Shown here piece by piece: positions 51,498 through 61,744 of a stretch of 64,000 nt of DNA. Position numbers and translations under genes: made by a program. How positions within the stretch are numbered: the first letter of the stretch is position 1; each line of letters opens with the position of its first letter. A model generated the notes under the pieces. It saw only the letters and a list, made by a program, of their open reading frames with translations. It made no database searches and was not told the DNA's origin. Source of the stretch: Hahellaceae bacterium (lineage in GTDB: Bacteria; Pseudomonadota; Gammaproteobacteria; Pseudomonadales; Oleiphilaceae); NCBI GenBank assembly GCA_016744695.1, contig JADGDV010000001.1:124001-188000 (forward strand), read 5' to 3'.

Positions 51498-52067
51498 TTA
51501 AGACTTCTTTTGACGTCGAGCGAAGCCTAAACCGGTAAGACCTAGACCCAGTAGAGCCAAGGTCACGGGCTCAGGTACTGGCACCGGTGCTGAAATATCT
51601 CTAACCAAAGCAACAGCGATATTTCGGTCAACATTAGAAGCTGTCCATTGCGCTCCTGATTGTTGCTGAGAGTACAACAACATATTTGCGCCTCGCTCCT
51701 CGAGCTCATTTGTATATGTATTAATCCATGAATGCTTGTCACGAACCTCCGCCACATTATACTGACCATTACCATCTAAATCACTCCCGTATAATGCAGT
51801 CGAGAAATTGATGCAATCTACCCAATCTCGTCCTCCTCCCGCAGAACAAATCTCATCCTGAGTCTGGCCAAACAAACTTTGGAAAGCTCTCGCATCAGTA
51901 TCTCCGTCAGCGAAAGTCATCGTCTCCTGGTACCACACAGGCTCATCACGTCCCCAAGTTCCAGGTCCACCTAACGGGAAAAAATCCGTAAATAAACTAG
52001 CCATTTCTTCATTCGAAGCAAGTCTGTATCCATTGTTACTAGCTAGTGCCTCATTAATCGAATTAGG
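51498..52067 (-). pseudogene. PEP-CTERM sorting-signal protein, N-terminally truncated
   Basis: C-terminus VPEPVTLALLGLGLTGLGFARRQKKS. Same frame upstream of the called ATG reads DKPNSINEALASNNGYRLASNEEMASLFTDFFP (GxRxAxxxExxxLF pattern of these proteins) and is closed by TGA, with no signal peptide. Confidence 0.65.
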
Positions 52068-52139
52068 TTTATCGTTAGTTATGGATTCTCAATTAATGTC
52101 GTGTCATCGCCCTTAGCTGAATGCAGACAAGTAACATCT

Positions 52140-52202
52140 TGTAGGGTGTGCCGTGCGCACCGTTTGTTTAAACATTTATCGGTGCGCACGGCACACCCTA
52201 CA
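52140..52202. repeat. REP-like 23-bp perfect inverted repeat
   Basis: TGTAGGGTGTGCCGTGCGCACCG (52140-52162) / CGGTGCGCACGGCACACCCTACA (52180-52202), 17-nt loop. Confidence 0.9.
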
Positions 52203-52441
52203 TCGCATTCAACAAGAAGGATCAGACTCAATATAGCCGCAGAGCCCTATCTTTAATGACTCCTAAGTGGCATTAGCGGCATCTCAATAACGTCCGATTT
52301 TGAACAAGATCTTGGGTATTTTCGTTAAGCAAAAAACTATCGCTTTAGGTCAACTCCTAGCGCTTCACTACCTTTTAGAACGTTAGATAACCGCTTACCC
52401 ACCACTGAAAGTGATACCTTAGCCTTTTGATATAAAACTGT

Positions 52442-53782
52442 TCACAGGGGTGATCTGCGTTCTGTTTGCGGGAGTACAGGGCAAATTTTTGAAATCTGTT
52501 TCAAAATAGATACCGCCGCTGGCACATGCAGCCCGAAAAGAGCCTTGCCGGTATTCAGGAAGGTAACAGATATGTCACGGGACGGGTCAGCCCAACTGAG
52601 CATATTAGTAAACCCCATGTGACCGAAAGCTTTTCCGGTATGAGGGCCATAAAGCAGGCCAAATGGGCTGTTCCCAAGCATCATTCCTGCACTATATCGC
52701 ATCGGTAATAATATGACCCGATCCATACCAAAGTCACAGACGGGGCGTATGGCTTCGCGAACAGTTTCAGGTTTGAAAACCTGAACACCATTGAGCGTTC
52801 CCCCGTTTAGAAGTAATTCAAAAAACATCGATGTGTCTCGCGTCGATGCGACGACATTCGCAGAAGGAATAACGGACTTTAAAAAACGAGGATCATTTGA
52901 AAACTTGACCACATCTTTCATAGGGTGACCAAATGCTCGTTTCATATAGGCTTTGAAAGGGAAATTATCTGAATATCCTGTCGAGTAATTCAGTGCTATT
53001 TTATGCAGGTTATCGGCAGAAACGCCGTAATCGAGATATTGCATTCCTAATGGTTTTACAATCACTTCCTGTAAATAATCGGCTATATTTTTGCCTGTAA
53101 CCCGTTGAATAATTTCAGCAAAAAGGTGTCCTCCACTTACAGCATGATACTGCAAAGGTTTTCCGGCAGGATATTGTAGTCTGGCATCGCAAAGCAACTC
53201 TATTACAGCCTGATGATCGAACCATGTTTCAAATGGCGTGTCGTTGAGAGCTGTCGGAAACCCTCCCTGATGGGAGAGAAGTTGGTGGATGGTAATATGC
53301 TCTTTTTTATGCCTGCCGAACTCCGGAATATAAGTCGCAATAGGTTCATGCAGATCGATATGGCCTTTCTCAGCCAACAAATGAACTAGCATGGCCGTTA
53401 TTGCCTTGGACGCTGAAAAAAGCCCAATGGGTGTATCCGTATTCATCAGTATTTTTTCGGTTTCCGGCCCCTCTTGAGGACCATTACCTCTTGAATGTCC
53501 AATTGCACGACTCAGAACTACTCGCCCATGCTTACGCAAGCAGAGGGTAATACAGGGATGATTTCCCTTGCGATACATGTGTCTTACGCTGCCCCATAGT
53601 GCATTGACTTGTGCGGTCGTCATTCCAACCTCGTGGGGATCACACTCTGCGTCAGAATCCCATGTTTCAACACTTTCCAGGTCTTTGGGTATCGCAATTG
53701 TATTTAGTAAAGAAGAAAAAGATGGAAGGCGAGACAAGGTGACTCCTTTTGAATATAGCCTGGCTCTACAGCCAAAAAACAA
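52442..53782 (-). CDS. Beta-lactamase-family serine hydrolase (esterase-like)
   Basis: IGLFSASKAITAMLVHLLAEKG (SxxK), LQYHAVSGGHLFAEIIQRVTG (YxxS/N region), GHMGFTNMLSW. Confidence 0.9.
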   Translation of the reverse strand: MFFGCRARLYSKGVTLSRLPSFSSLLNTIAIPKDLESVETWDSDAECDPHEVGMTTAQVNALWGSVRHMYRKGNHPCITLCLRKHGRVVLSRAIGHSRGNGPQEGPETEKILMNTDTPIGLFSASKAITAMLVHLLAEKGHIDLHEPIATYIPEFGRHKKEHITIHQLLSHQGGFPTALNDTPFETWFDHQAVIELLCDARLQYPAGKPLQYHAVSGGHLFAEIIQRVTGKNIADYLQEVIVKPLGMQYLDYGVSADNLHKIALNYSTGYSDNFPFKAYMKRAFGHPMKDVVKFSNDPRFLKSVIPSANVVASTRDTSMFFELLLNGGTLNGVQVFKPETVREAIRPVCDFGMDRVILLPMRYSAGMMLGNSPFGLLYGPHTGKAFGHMGFTNMLSWADPSRDISVTFLNTGKALFGLHVPAAVSILKQISKICPVLPQTERRSPL

Positions 53783-54010
53783 TAACTTATGTAAACTTCA
53801 GTTAACTACCTCATCAGACTGAACCTACATAATATACAAGTGTTCTTTTTTATATTAATATAAAAAAGATACTATAACCCATATTTAAAGAATATTTTTA
53901 TTAAATAGCTATAAATAGGAACCACTTAACAGAGTAATAAAACACACTCGTACACAATAGAGTTCTGGATTAATCAATTGCGTAATTAAATACGCTAAAG
54001 GGGTATTATC

Positions 54011-54373
54011 ATGGGAACCACAAATAATTCTGGATCTACAAAACCATTTTTACGCTTCTATCATTCAGAAGCTCTGAGAGACAAAACAAATACTGTTCTG
54101 TCTGCACTTGAGGAAGATCCAGAGCATAAAAAACATGGTAACCATGTAGCAGGCTTAGTCTCAGAGCTTGTGGAAGCAGGTATGGAGTACTACTTTCTAA
54201 CACCGGTCAAAGAAGCAGACATCGGTTTTGTTGCAGAAAAATCCGCTAAATTGGGCATTGCAAGTGCAGTTAAGCTCATTAACTCTGTAAGCAAAAAATA
54301 TATAACCCGCATGGACCATGGTCAGCTTTTAGTGGTTTCAACTCATATTCAATCGTTGACTATCGCTGAATAA
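54011..54373 (+). CDS. Conserved hypothetical protein
   Basis: 120-aa ORF with good intergenic spacing and a downstream terminator. Confidence 0.7.
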   Translation: MGTTNNSGSTKPFLRFYHSEALRDKTNTVLSALEEDPEHKKHGNHVAGLVSELVEAGMEYYFLTPVKEADIGFVAEKSAKLGIASAVKLINSVSKKYITRMDHGQLLVVSTHIQSLTIAE

Positions 54374-54380
54374 CGTTTCC

Positions 54381-54419
54381 TTAGTAAGTATAAATAAAGC
54401 ACTTATTTATACTTACTAA
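54381..54419. terminator. Bidirectional terminator between convergent genes
   Basis: ttagtaagtataaataa / ttatttatacttactaa: 17-bp perfect stem, 5-nt loop; contains the TAG stop (54416-54418) of the minus-strand gene. Confidence 0.75.
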
Positions 54420-55498
54420 TAAGTCTTAGTTTCACCAAACCCTAACACTCGAAATTCATCACTATTCATTTCATACTCTCTTAACGCAGTAGCTAAGTCT
54501 TTCACAGGTTTATTAATACCCTCATGTGTTAACTGAAAGGTACCAAAATGCATTGATAAACTATTCGATGAATGTAAATCAATATGCGCCTTTACTGCCT
54601 CTTCAGGGTTCAAATGAATATCTTTCATAAACCAACGCGGCTCGTATGCACCAATAGGTAACAACGAAAGGTAGAATTCACCAAACTGCTCATAAGCATC
54701 ACTAAAATGAGGCCCATAACCTGTATCACCCGCAAAATAAATGGGGCCCATAGAGGTTTGCATTACAAACGACCCCCAAAGCGTTTTCATTTGGTCAGAG
54801 ATACCCCGCCCGGAACGATGCCTACTTTCTACAAAGTTAAAGCGAACGCCACCCTGTTCAATACTTTGCCCCCAATCAAGATCCTTATAACGGGTTAAAC
54901 CCTCCTCGGAAAATAACCCGCCATTACCAAATCCTGCCAGAATCAAAGGCTCACTAGCCTGCTGACGTTGATACAATTTTTTTAACGCTTCAATATCTAA
55001 ATGGTCATAATGATTATGGCTAATTATCACGACATCAATGAGCGGCAACTCCTCAAAAGCCACCCCCGGCAAACGCACTCGTTTAGGACCAGCCCAAGGG
55101 AAAGGGCTTACTCGATCAGAGTAAACAGGGTCTGTGAGAATATTGAGATTATCAACTTGAATTAAAAAGCTTGAATGATTAATAAATGTAACGCGTAAAG
55201 CTTCACTACGCGCCACAACATCACCAACCACATTAGGGTCATTCTCAACCCAGCCAGGCCATGACTGTTTGTAGAACATAAACCCAGAAAAGAACGTAAT
55301 AATATCCCAGGGAGATTTATCACTTTTAAGAAGGTTTGAAAATTTACTTCCATCAAAATGCTTGCTCACCGCACCATTATAAACAGGCGCCGATGTATAA
55401 GTGTTTATCCCAAAAGCAATAATAAAAACGGACGAAGCCACTATTATCGCTTTGTTAAAAATAACTCTCTTAAGCCAGTTATTTTTTATAACCCCCAT
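54416..55498 (-). CDS. MBL-fold metallohydrolase (NAPE-PLD/UlaG-like)
   Basis: VVIISHNHYDHLDIEALKKL, YFAGDTGYGPHF, SMHFGTFQLTHE. Confidence 0.92.
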   Translation of the reverse strand: MGVIKNNWLKRVIFNKAIIVASSVFIIAFGINTYTSAPVYNGAVSKHFDGSKFSNLLKSDKSPWDIITFFSGFMFYKQSWPGWVENDPNVVGDVVARSEALRVTFINHSSFLIQVDNLNILTDPVYSDRVSPFPWAGPKRVRLPGVAFEELPLIDVVIISHNHYDHLDIEALKKLYQRQQASEPLILAGFGNGGLFSEEGLTRYKDLDWGQSIEQGGVRFNFVESRHRSGRGISDQMKTLWGSFVMQTSMGPIYFAGDTGYGPHFSDAYEQFGEFYLSLLPIGAYEPRWFMKDIHLNPEEAVKAHIDLHSSNSLSMHFGTFQLTHEGINKPVKDLATALREYEMNSDEFRVLGFGETKTY

Positions 55499-55503
55499 TA
55501 TTT

Positions 55504-56364
55504 TTATTCCGCCAATCCGTAACGTTGTCTCGCTTTTTTACGGAACACATTTGCTTCAGTAGAAGATAAGATATTGTTCAATTCCTCTATCTGCCGTTTG
55601 GCTTGCTTATACTTTGGTGAAATTGCCGTATAAAAAGGAATTTTTTCTAAACACCCAGCCTTACGAATATTATATTTATTTGGATGATCATTTAAAAAAT
55701 TCTGTACCACCACGGAGTCTTCAATAAATAAATCAAACCTAGAACGCTTTAACATGCCTATTAATGAATAAAGTGGGGAGGATGTAGATATTAAAAAGAT
55801 GTTCTCATTTTCGTTTGGCTTATTAATCATGCTATCTACAGGCTCTCCATAACCATAACCTTTAATCGCGCCTATCTCTCTACCTGACAGGGAGTTTCGG
55901 TCAGTATAATTAAAAGTATCGGTCTCATTGGAGAAAAAACACATCTGATAAGACCCTGCCGGAGTGTGAGTCAGATGAAAATCGGGCACTTCTGATTCAG
56001 TTGCGGTAACCAAACCATCAACTTGCCCATTTTGAGCCATATTAATTGCGCGAGCCCAGGGGGCAATAGTCACCTTAAGCTCGATATTATGAAGTAAAAA
56101 TAGTTCTTTTAAATATTCAACAATAAAACCAGGCTCGTCCTTGTCATCACATACATATGGGCACCAGTTTGTAGATGCTAGATGGAGTACCTTCGCTTTT
56201 TTAACGCTGTCATCTTCAACGACAAAATCTTGTTCAATGGCATATAGAGTGGAGGGACTACAGAGAAAGAGCAGAAAAAATAATAAAATAAAGTGCAAGA
56301 AGCACCGTTGGGCGAGCTTTATTTTGTTCACAATGGCCTTAAGGGGGCGCTTTAAACTTAACAT
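55504..56364 (-). CDS. Periplasmic substrate-binding protein (SBP_bac_3-like), no adjacent permease
   Basis: Hydrophobic N-terminus; STNWCPYVCDDKDEPGFIVEYLKELFLLHNIELKVTIAPWARAI. Confidence 0.85.
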   Translation of the reverse strand: MLSLKRPLKAIVNKIKLAQRCFLHFILLFFLLFLCSPSTLYAIEQDFVVEDDSVKKAKVLHLASTNWCPYVCDDKDEPGFIVEYLKELFLLHNIELKVTIAPWARAINMAQNGQVDGLVTATESEVPDFHLTHTPAGSYQMCFFSNETDTFNYTDRNSLSGREIGAIKGYGYGEPVDSMINKPNENENIFLISTSSPLYSLIGMLKRSRFDLFIEDSVVVQNFLNDHPNKYNIRKAGCLEKIPFYTAISPKYKQAKRQIEELNNILSSTEANVFRKKARQRYGLAE

Positions 56365-56409
56365 GCTCGTCCTTCTAGTAAATACACATTATTCCCAACT
56401 TAAAAATAA

Positions 56410-56946
56410 CTACCTATCACAACACTTCTTATATTTTTTACCACTACCGCACGGGCAAGGGTCATTTCGACCCACCTTAATTTGATTATTAGCATCAAGT
56501 TCACCATCAAAGTAATACCACTGATCAGCTATTTTTTCAAATCGAGATACTTCATGCATACAGCTAATACTTTTGTCATTAGTATGACCTGCATTGTTAT
56601 CTGAACGCCTTTGTCGATAAAACGCATTAAACTCAACAGTGCCAAATGAACCCTCTTGATCATTTTTTACAACATCCAAACTTAACCATTCTGTCTCTTT
56701 AGCTGACTGCAAAAGATCATTTCGATTCAACAAAGCTTGCTTGGATGGATGCCATGTTTGAATCAAATAATCAGCGTCTCCCAAAGTATAGGCACTATAT
56801 CGAGAGCGCATCAACTGTTCACAATAATCAGGTTTGGTATCGCCTTGTATAAAGGGCTTACAGCATACTGAAAATAACTTACGCGCTACTTTCCCATTAG
56901 CACCCGGCTCCATACGACCACAAGGGCATTCAATTTCATTATTCAT
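56410..56946 (-). CDS. YchJ-family protein with SEC-C motif
   Basis: [10 protein letters not shown]-terminus, [25 protein letters not shown]-terminal [20 protein letters not shown]. Confidence 0.95.
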   Translation of the reverse strand: MNNEIECPCGRMEPGANGKVARKLFSVCCKPFIQGDTKPDYCEQLMRSRYSAYTLGDADYLIQTWHPSKQALLNRNDLLQSAKETEWLSLDVVKNDQEGSFGTVEFNAFYRQRRSDNNAGHTNDKSISCMHEVSRFEKIADQWYYFDGELDANNQIKVGRNDPCPCGSGKKYKKCCDR

Positions 56947-58205
56947 GGGTTAGCACTCTCAGAAGTTTGTTTTGAAAAGTAAATCGTGACAGGTATAAGT
57001 GCAAGAAACCCTAATACGCCAGCCGTGATAAAGAGTAATTCATAACCGACAAGCGTTGCAATAAAGCCGCTAAGCGCGCCTACAACACCTGACATAACCA
57101 CCTGAATGCAGGCTTGAACCGTATAATCTGAACCTTCATGCCCTACTCTACACTGCCCCATCATCAACGCAAACAACGCTACAGTAGACATACCATCAGC
57201 CGCTTGTTCAAATATGGCAATAGCCAACACGGTGCTATGGCTAACATCCCCTATTGCCAACAGGGCATAGGCTGCAATGCCCACAGCCTGAAACAACCCG
57301 AAGATCAATAATGACCACTTTGCGCCAATACGATAATAAATTAACCCTGCAACCACAGCAGACACTAAACCCGCCGCAGAGGCCCACAATGTAAATTCGG
57401 CAACATCACTTAAGCTAAAACCACTATCAATTAATAAGGGCTTAATCATAGCTGACCCTAAAGAGTCTGCAATTTTGTAGGTAAAGAGCACAGCCAGCCA
57501 ATAAGCAATGCCTTGCTGGGAGAAAAAGCCTTTATAAGCATTCAGCCACGTCGTTTTTCTCTCGGTCTTCTTTTCCCCTAAGGTTTTATCAAGCCCTTTA
57601 TTTTGTTCTTTAAAGAGTAACGTTGGGATTAATAAAAGCATTACACTCAATGCTAATAGTTGAAATGATAGCGCCCAGCCAAGCTTATCAACCCCTAGCA
57701 GCAGTAAGCTCCCACTAATAATCATACCTAGTTTAAACCCAGATACCTGGATGCTATTTCCTAGGCCGCGCCATTGAGGCGGCAATAACTTTACAGCTAA
57801 ACCATCAGTGGCAATATCTTGGGTAGCTGCGGTCGTATTAATACATACAACCACCACAAAGAACCCCACAATTAAAGAACCAAACAAAGAATCAGGCGGG
57901 AAAAGTGAAATAATTAAGAGTAATGAAGCCAGTAATGACTGCATTAGCAATATCCAACCTCGATGATCACCTAAGCTAGATATTTCTGTTCGATCAACAA
58001 AGGGGGCCCACAAAAATTTAAGAAACCAGGGAAGCGCCAACAATTTAAGCAAGCCAATATATTCTAAAGAAACACCATATTCACGCAACAAAGTAGGTAA
58101 AGCGTGGGCTAAAAATCCTGAAGGTAAACCCTGAGAAAAATAGAGTGAAGAAAGAATAACGATAGTGAAGACAGGTAACGTGCTGTTTTTGTGTAATTTA
58201 GACAT
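56943..58205 (-). CDS. MFS transporter (AmpG-like)
   Basis: [54 protein letters not shown]; twelve-TM pattern. Confidence 0.9.
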   Translation of the reverse strand: MSKLHKNSTLPVFTIVILSSLYFSQGLPSGFLAHALPTLLREYGVSLEYIGLLKLLALPWFLKFLWAPFVDRTEISSLGDHRGWILLMQSLLASLLLIISLFPPDSLFGSLIVGFFVVVVCINTTAATQDIATDGLAVKLLPPQWRGLGNSIQVSGFKLGMIISGSLLLLGVDKLGWALSFQLLALSVMLLLIPTLLFKEQNKGLDKTLGEKKTERKTTWLNAYKGFFSQQGIAYWLAVLFTYKIADSLGSAMIKPLLIDSGFSLSDVAEFTLWASAAGLVSAVVAGLIYYRIGAKWSLLIFGLFQAVGIAAYALLAIGDVSHSTVLAIAIFEQAADGMSTVALFALMMGQCRVGHEGSDYTVQACIQVVMSGVVGALSGFIATLVGYELLFITAGVLGFLALIPVTIYFSKQTSESANP

Positions 58206-58238
58206 TAATTAAGCATTCGTAAAATAAGTTCATGACCT

Positions 58239-59384
58239 TTAATCGCACATATTTAAAATTGTAAACTCCTCCAGGTCAAACGTTTCTTCAACGTCATTTA
58301 GTGCATCACATAAATCAGACAGTTTAGAACGCTTTATAGGGCTGATTGTCAAAGGGGGGTTTTGTAGCAACTGTTCAAGCAATTGATGAAAGTGAGTAAA
58401 CATATTTCCAAGATCTTCAAGTAGTACTTCAAGCTCTAGCACTTCCTTAATGCTTTCTTGCTCCGTTTCATAATCGACTTCACCTAAGTGAGAAAGCCAT
58501 TGAGAAAGATCGTCAGAAAGAACACCTGCTGTTGTAACCATCATCCAAGCTCTTCTGCTTACTGACCTTAAAGATATTACTACCGGCACTGTAGGTAACG
58601 TTGTTAATTCAGCCGTTGCCTTAACAAGATGAGGCAAGCGAAGTGACAAACTGTTTTGGGTCTCAAGGATTGACGATATATTTAGTCGATGATTGCTTAA
58701 TGGGCTACGAGCCCCCGTCATAACTAGTTTTGTAGCCTCACGGTAAACATCTCTAAAGTAGACACACGCATTTAACCTTAGAATAGGCAGAATTTTAGCA
58801 AAGTTTAAAGCCTTATCTACCGGACGCTTGTTTTGTTGCAATAAATCAGCAATTTCGTTCGCAACAATCAGTACTTGAGAAACCTCAGATAACTGGCCCT
58901 CTACTTTACCTGCCGGCCCCCCCGTTCCGTCAAAGCGTTCAAGGTGCTCGGATGCGATTAATTTTATCTGATCTGATAAACGAGGTATCATTTCAAGAAA
59001 ATGCTCGGGGGATTCAGAAAGACCATTACTTCCAAGGCTTCCTGACAAATCTTGAGACAAGCCTGCGACAAACAACTCTTTGGTTGTAACCACAGATAAT
59101 TTCAGCTGACCTGCCATTAAAAATGAAAACCAACTACAAAACAGTGAGCGCTCTAAAAAAGACGGGGATTTATTTGAAGCGTTTATGAATGCTTCAATAA
59201 GTGTGGGGTATTCAGATATTTGATAACACAATATGCGGAGCTTTTGATCATTCCCAAATTGCTGATTAATTGCGGCTAATTCAGTTTGCGCATCAAACAG
59301 TTGCTTAAATCCATCAAGCAAAAACTCACCCTGCTCTAACCTAAGCTGTTGAGACCCGCTATGCTTTAATACTGAATTACCCAT
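58239..59384 (-). CDS. Degenerate HD-GYP-like domain protein
   Basis: ASEHLERFDGTGGPAGKVEGQLSEVSQVLIVANEIADLL resembles HHERxDGxGYP...RIlxVAD of HD-GYP with altered metal/GYP residues. Confidence 0.65.
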   Translation of the reverse strand: MGNSVLKHSGSQQLRLEQGEFLLDGFKQLFDAQTELAAINQQFGNDQKLRILCYQISEYPTLIEAFINASNKSPSFLERSLFCSWFSFLMAGQLKLSVVTTKELFVAGLSQDLSGSLGSNGLSESPEHFLEMIPRLSDQIKLIASEHLERFDGTGGPAGKVEGQLSEVSQVLIVANEIADLLQQNKRPVDKALNFAKILPILRLNACVYFRDVYREATKLVMTGARSPLSNHRLNISSILETQNSLSLRLPHLVKATAELTTLPTVPVVISLRSVSRRAWMMVTTAGVLSDDLSQWLSHLGEVDYETEQESIKEVLELEVLLEDLGNMFTHFHQLLEQLLQNPPLTISPIKRSKLSDLCDALNDVEETFDLEEFTILNMCD

Positions 59385-59577
59385 ACATCTATTCCAACGC
59401 TGTTTCTTTTTCGCTTTTATTCTTTTTTAATGTATACATTGAATTCTAGCAGATTTTAATAAAAAACGACGACCTATAGATGCACACTTTACTTGAATAT
59501 GGTTAAAATACAGTAATTCGTATGACCGCCGGTCATTATCGTACATAAATACTAAATATCTGAACAAGGAATAAGTC

Positions 59578-60609
59578 ATGAAAGTTCTTGTAACCGGTGC
59601 CAATGGGCATATTGGCGCTAATGTTGTTCGTGCCTTAATCAATCAAGGCCATACCGTTAAAGGCTTTATCAGAAAAGCATCAAACACCCAAGGTATCGAC
59701 GGGCTTGATATTGAGCTTTGTTATGGGGATGTAATGGATGCGGCTAGTCTCGACGAGGCAGCTATCGGTTGTGATGCCATCATCCACTTGGCAGCCGTGT
59801 ATAAAACCATTGCAAAAACAGCGGATGAAATTGTGAAGCCCGCTATCGATGGTGCAAAAAATGTGTTTTCTGCGGCAAATAAAGCTGGCATTAAACGTAT
59901 CGTCTACACAAGTTCGGTGGCCTCTGTGGGCTTTTCTTATGACCCCAATGAGAAAAGAACCGGTAATGATTGGAACGATGACCCTCACAACCCTTATTAC
60001 ATCGCAAAAACAAAAAGTGAACAAGCAGCACAAGCTTTGGCTAAAGAGTACGGTATACATGTTGTGGTTATTTGCCCTGCAATCGTACTAGGCTTGCATG
60101 ATTATAGAATCACCCCTTCAAACCAAATGGTTATGGATTGGGTTAACGGCAAGGGACAAACTTACATAGGTGGCTTAAACCTCGTTGATGTAAGAGATAT
60201 TGCTGACGCACATGTGGCCGCATTAACTAAGGGTGAGAATTACCATCGCTATATTGTGGGTGGAGAAAACATTGAAGTTAAAAAAGTGGGTCTTTTAATT
60301 AAGAAGTTAACAGGTATTAAACCAATGCATTTAGGCATGAGCCGTAAGCTCACTTTAATGACGGCAAAAATTGTTGAGTCTGCCTGCAAGCTTGTTGGCG
60401 CTACCCCGCCCTTCACCTATGACTTGGTTTACGAAGTAGCAGAACGCTATGCTTATTATGACTATCAAGACACCATTGACACACTCGGTATTAAGCCAAA
60501 AAATGCTGAAGAAAGCCTTCGTGATTGCGTTCAATGGTTATTAGATAATGATAAGATAAAGCCATCAATCAAACACAAAGTGAGCGAACACTTATGCATG
60601 ACGAAGTAA
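59578..60609 (+). CDS. NAD-dependent epimerase/dehydratase (extended SDR)
   Basis: KVLVTGANGHIGANVVRALINQGH, YYIAKTKSEQAA (YxxxK). Confidence 0.93.
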   Translation: MKVLVTGANGHIGANVVRALINQGHTVKGFIRKASNTQGIDGLDIELCYGDVMDAASLDEAAIGCDAIIHLAAVYKTIAKTADEIVKPAIDGAKNVFSAANKAGIKRIVYTSSVASVGFSYDPNEKRTGNDWNDDPHNPYYIAKTKSEQAAQALAKEYGIHVVVICPAIVLGLHDYRITPSNQMVMDWVNGKGQTYIGGLNLVDVRDIADAHVAALTKGENYHRYIVGGENIEVKKVGLLIKKLTGIKPMHLGMSRKLTLMTAKIVESACKLVGATPPFTYDLVYEVAERYAYYDYQDTIDTLGIKPKNAEESLRDCVQWLLDNDKIKPSIKHKVSEHLCMTK

Positions 60610-61646
60610 AAGATTACTACGGCAAAGTTCTTCAGAACAGCGACGACCTTAAAACGAATGCTTGTTGTACTGACTCTCACCTACCGAAGTATGTAAAAAA
60701 AGCGCTGTCTCAAGTTCACGATGAAGTGATGTCGCGCTATTACGGTTGTGGGTTAATTGCGCCTGCACTACTGGAAGGCACGCGTATTCTTGATTTGGGT
60801 AGCGGCTCAGGTAGAGACTGCTACGTACTTTCTCAGTGGGTTGGTGAAAACGGGTCTGTACTGGGTGTAGACATGACTAAAGAGCAACTTGAAGTCGCTC
60901 AAAAACATGTCGATTACCATGCTGAAAAATTTGGCTATAAAAAACCAAATACTGAATTCCGCCTAGGCTATATTGAGCGCTTAAATGAACTTGATTTACC
61001 TGACAACAGTTTTGACATTATTGTATCTAACTGTGTTATCAATCTATCCCCCGATAAAGAAGCTGTTTTAAGCGAAGCGTATCGTTTACTTAAACCTGGG
61101 GGCGAGGTGTATTTTTCTGATGTGTATGCCGATCGTCGCGTTCCTCAAGAGCTAATCGATGACCCTGTTTTATACGGAGAGTGCCTGAGTGGCGCCCTGT
61201 ATTGGAATGATTTCATGAGTCTAGCCAAAAAAGCAGGGTTCAATGAGCCACGCTTAGTTGAAGACGATGTTATCACTATCGATAATGCAGACGTACAGGA
61301 TAAAATTGGCCACATTAACTTTTTCTCTGCAACTTACCGTTTATTCAAACTGCCTGAGCTAGAATCATACTGTGAAGATTATGGTCAAGCGGTCATTTAC
61401 AAAGGCACTATCCCTAATCACCCTCAAGAATTCTGGCTAGATAAGCATCATGCTATTCAGAAAGGTAAAGTGTTCCCTGTTTGTGGAAATACTTATCGCA
61501 TGCTTCACGACACGCGTTTCAACACGCATTTTGAGTTTGTTGGTAACTGGGATACCCATTACGGTATTTTCGATGGCTGTGGAACCTCACTTCCGTTTGA
61601 CCTTTGGGGAAGCACAGAAGACTCTAGTGAGGGTGGTTGCTGTTAA
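60594..61646 (+). CDS. ArsM-like (arsenite) SAM methyltransferase
   Basis: ILDLGSGSGRDCYVLSQWVGENGSVLGVDMT, IIVSNCVINLSPDKEAVLSEAYRLLKPGGEVYFSDVY, GECLSGALYWNDF; conserved-Cys layout; C-terminal GGCC. Confidence 0.82.
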   Translation: MHDEVKDYYGKVLQNSDDLKTNACCTDSHLPKYVKKALSQVHDEVMSRYYGCGLIAPALLEGTRILDLGSGSGRDCYVLSQWVGENGSVLGVDMTKEQLEVAQKHVDYHAEKFGYKKPNTEFRLGYIERLNELDLPDNSFDIIVSNCVINLSPDKEAVLSEAYRLLKPGGEVYFSDVYADRRVPQELIDDPVLYGECLSGALYWNDFMSLAKKAGFNEPRLVEDDVITIDNADVQDKIGHINFFSATYRLFKLPELESYCEDYGQAVIYKGTIPNHPQEFWLDKHHAIQKGKVFPVCGNTYRMLHDTRFNTHFEFVGNWDTHYGIFDGCGTSLPFDLWGSTEDSSEGGCC

Positions 61647-61744
61647 TCGGTAACAGGTAATTATGATTTTATAATTAAGAAAAGGCATACTAGCGCCCAT
61701 TAATTTATTACTTTTATAACCGAATACTGTGAGACCTAGCGACT

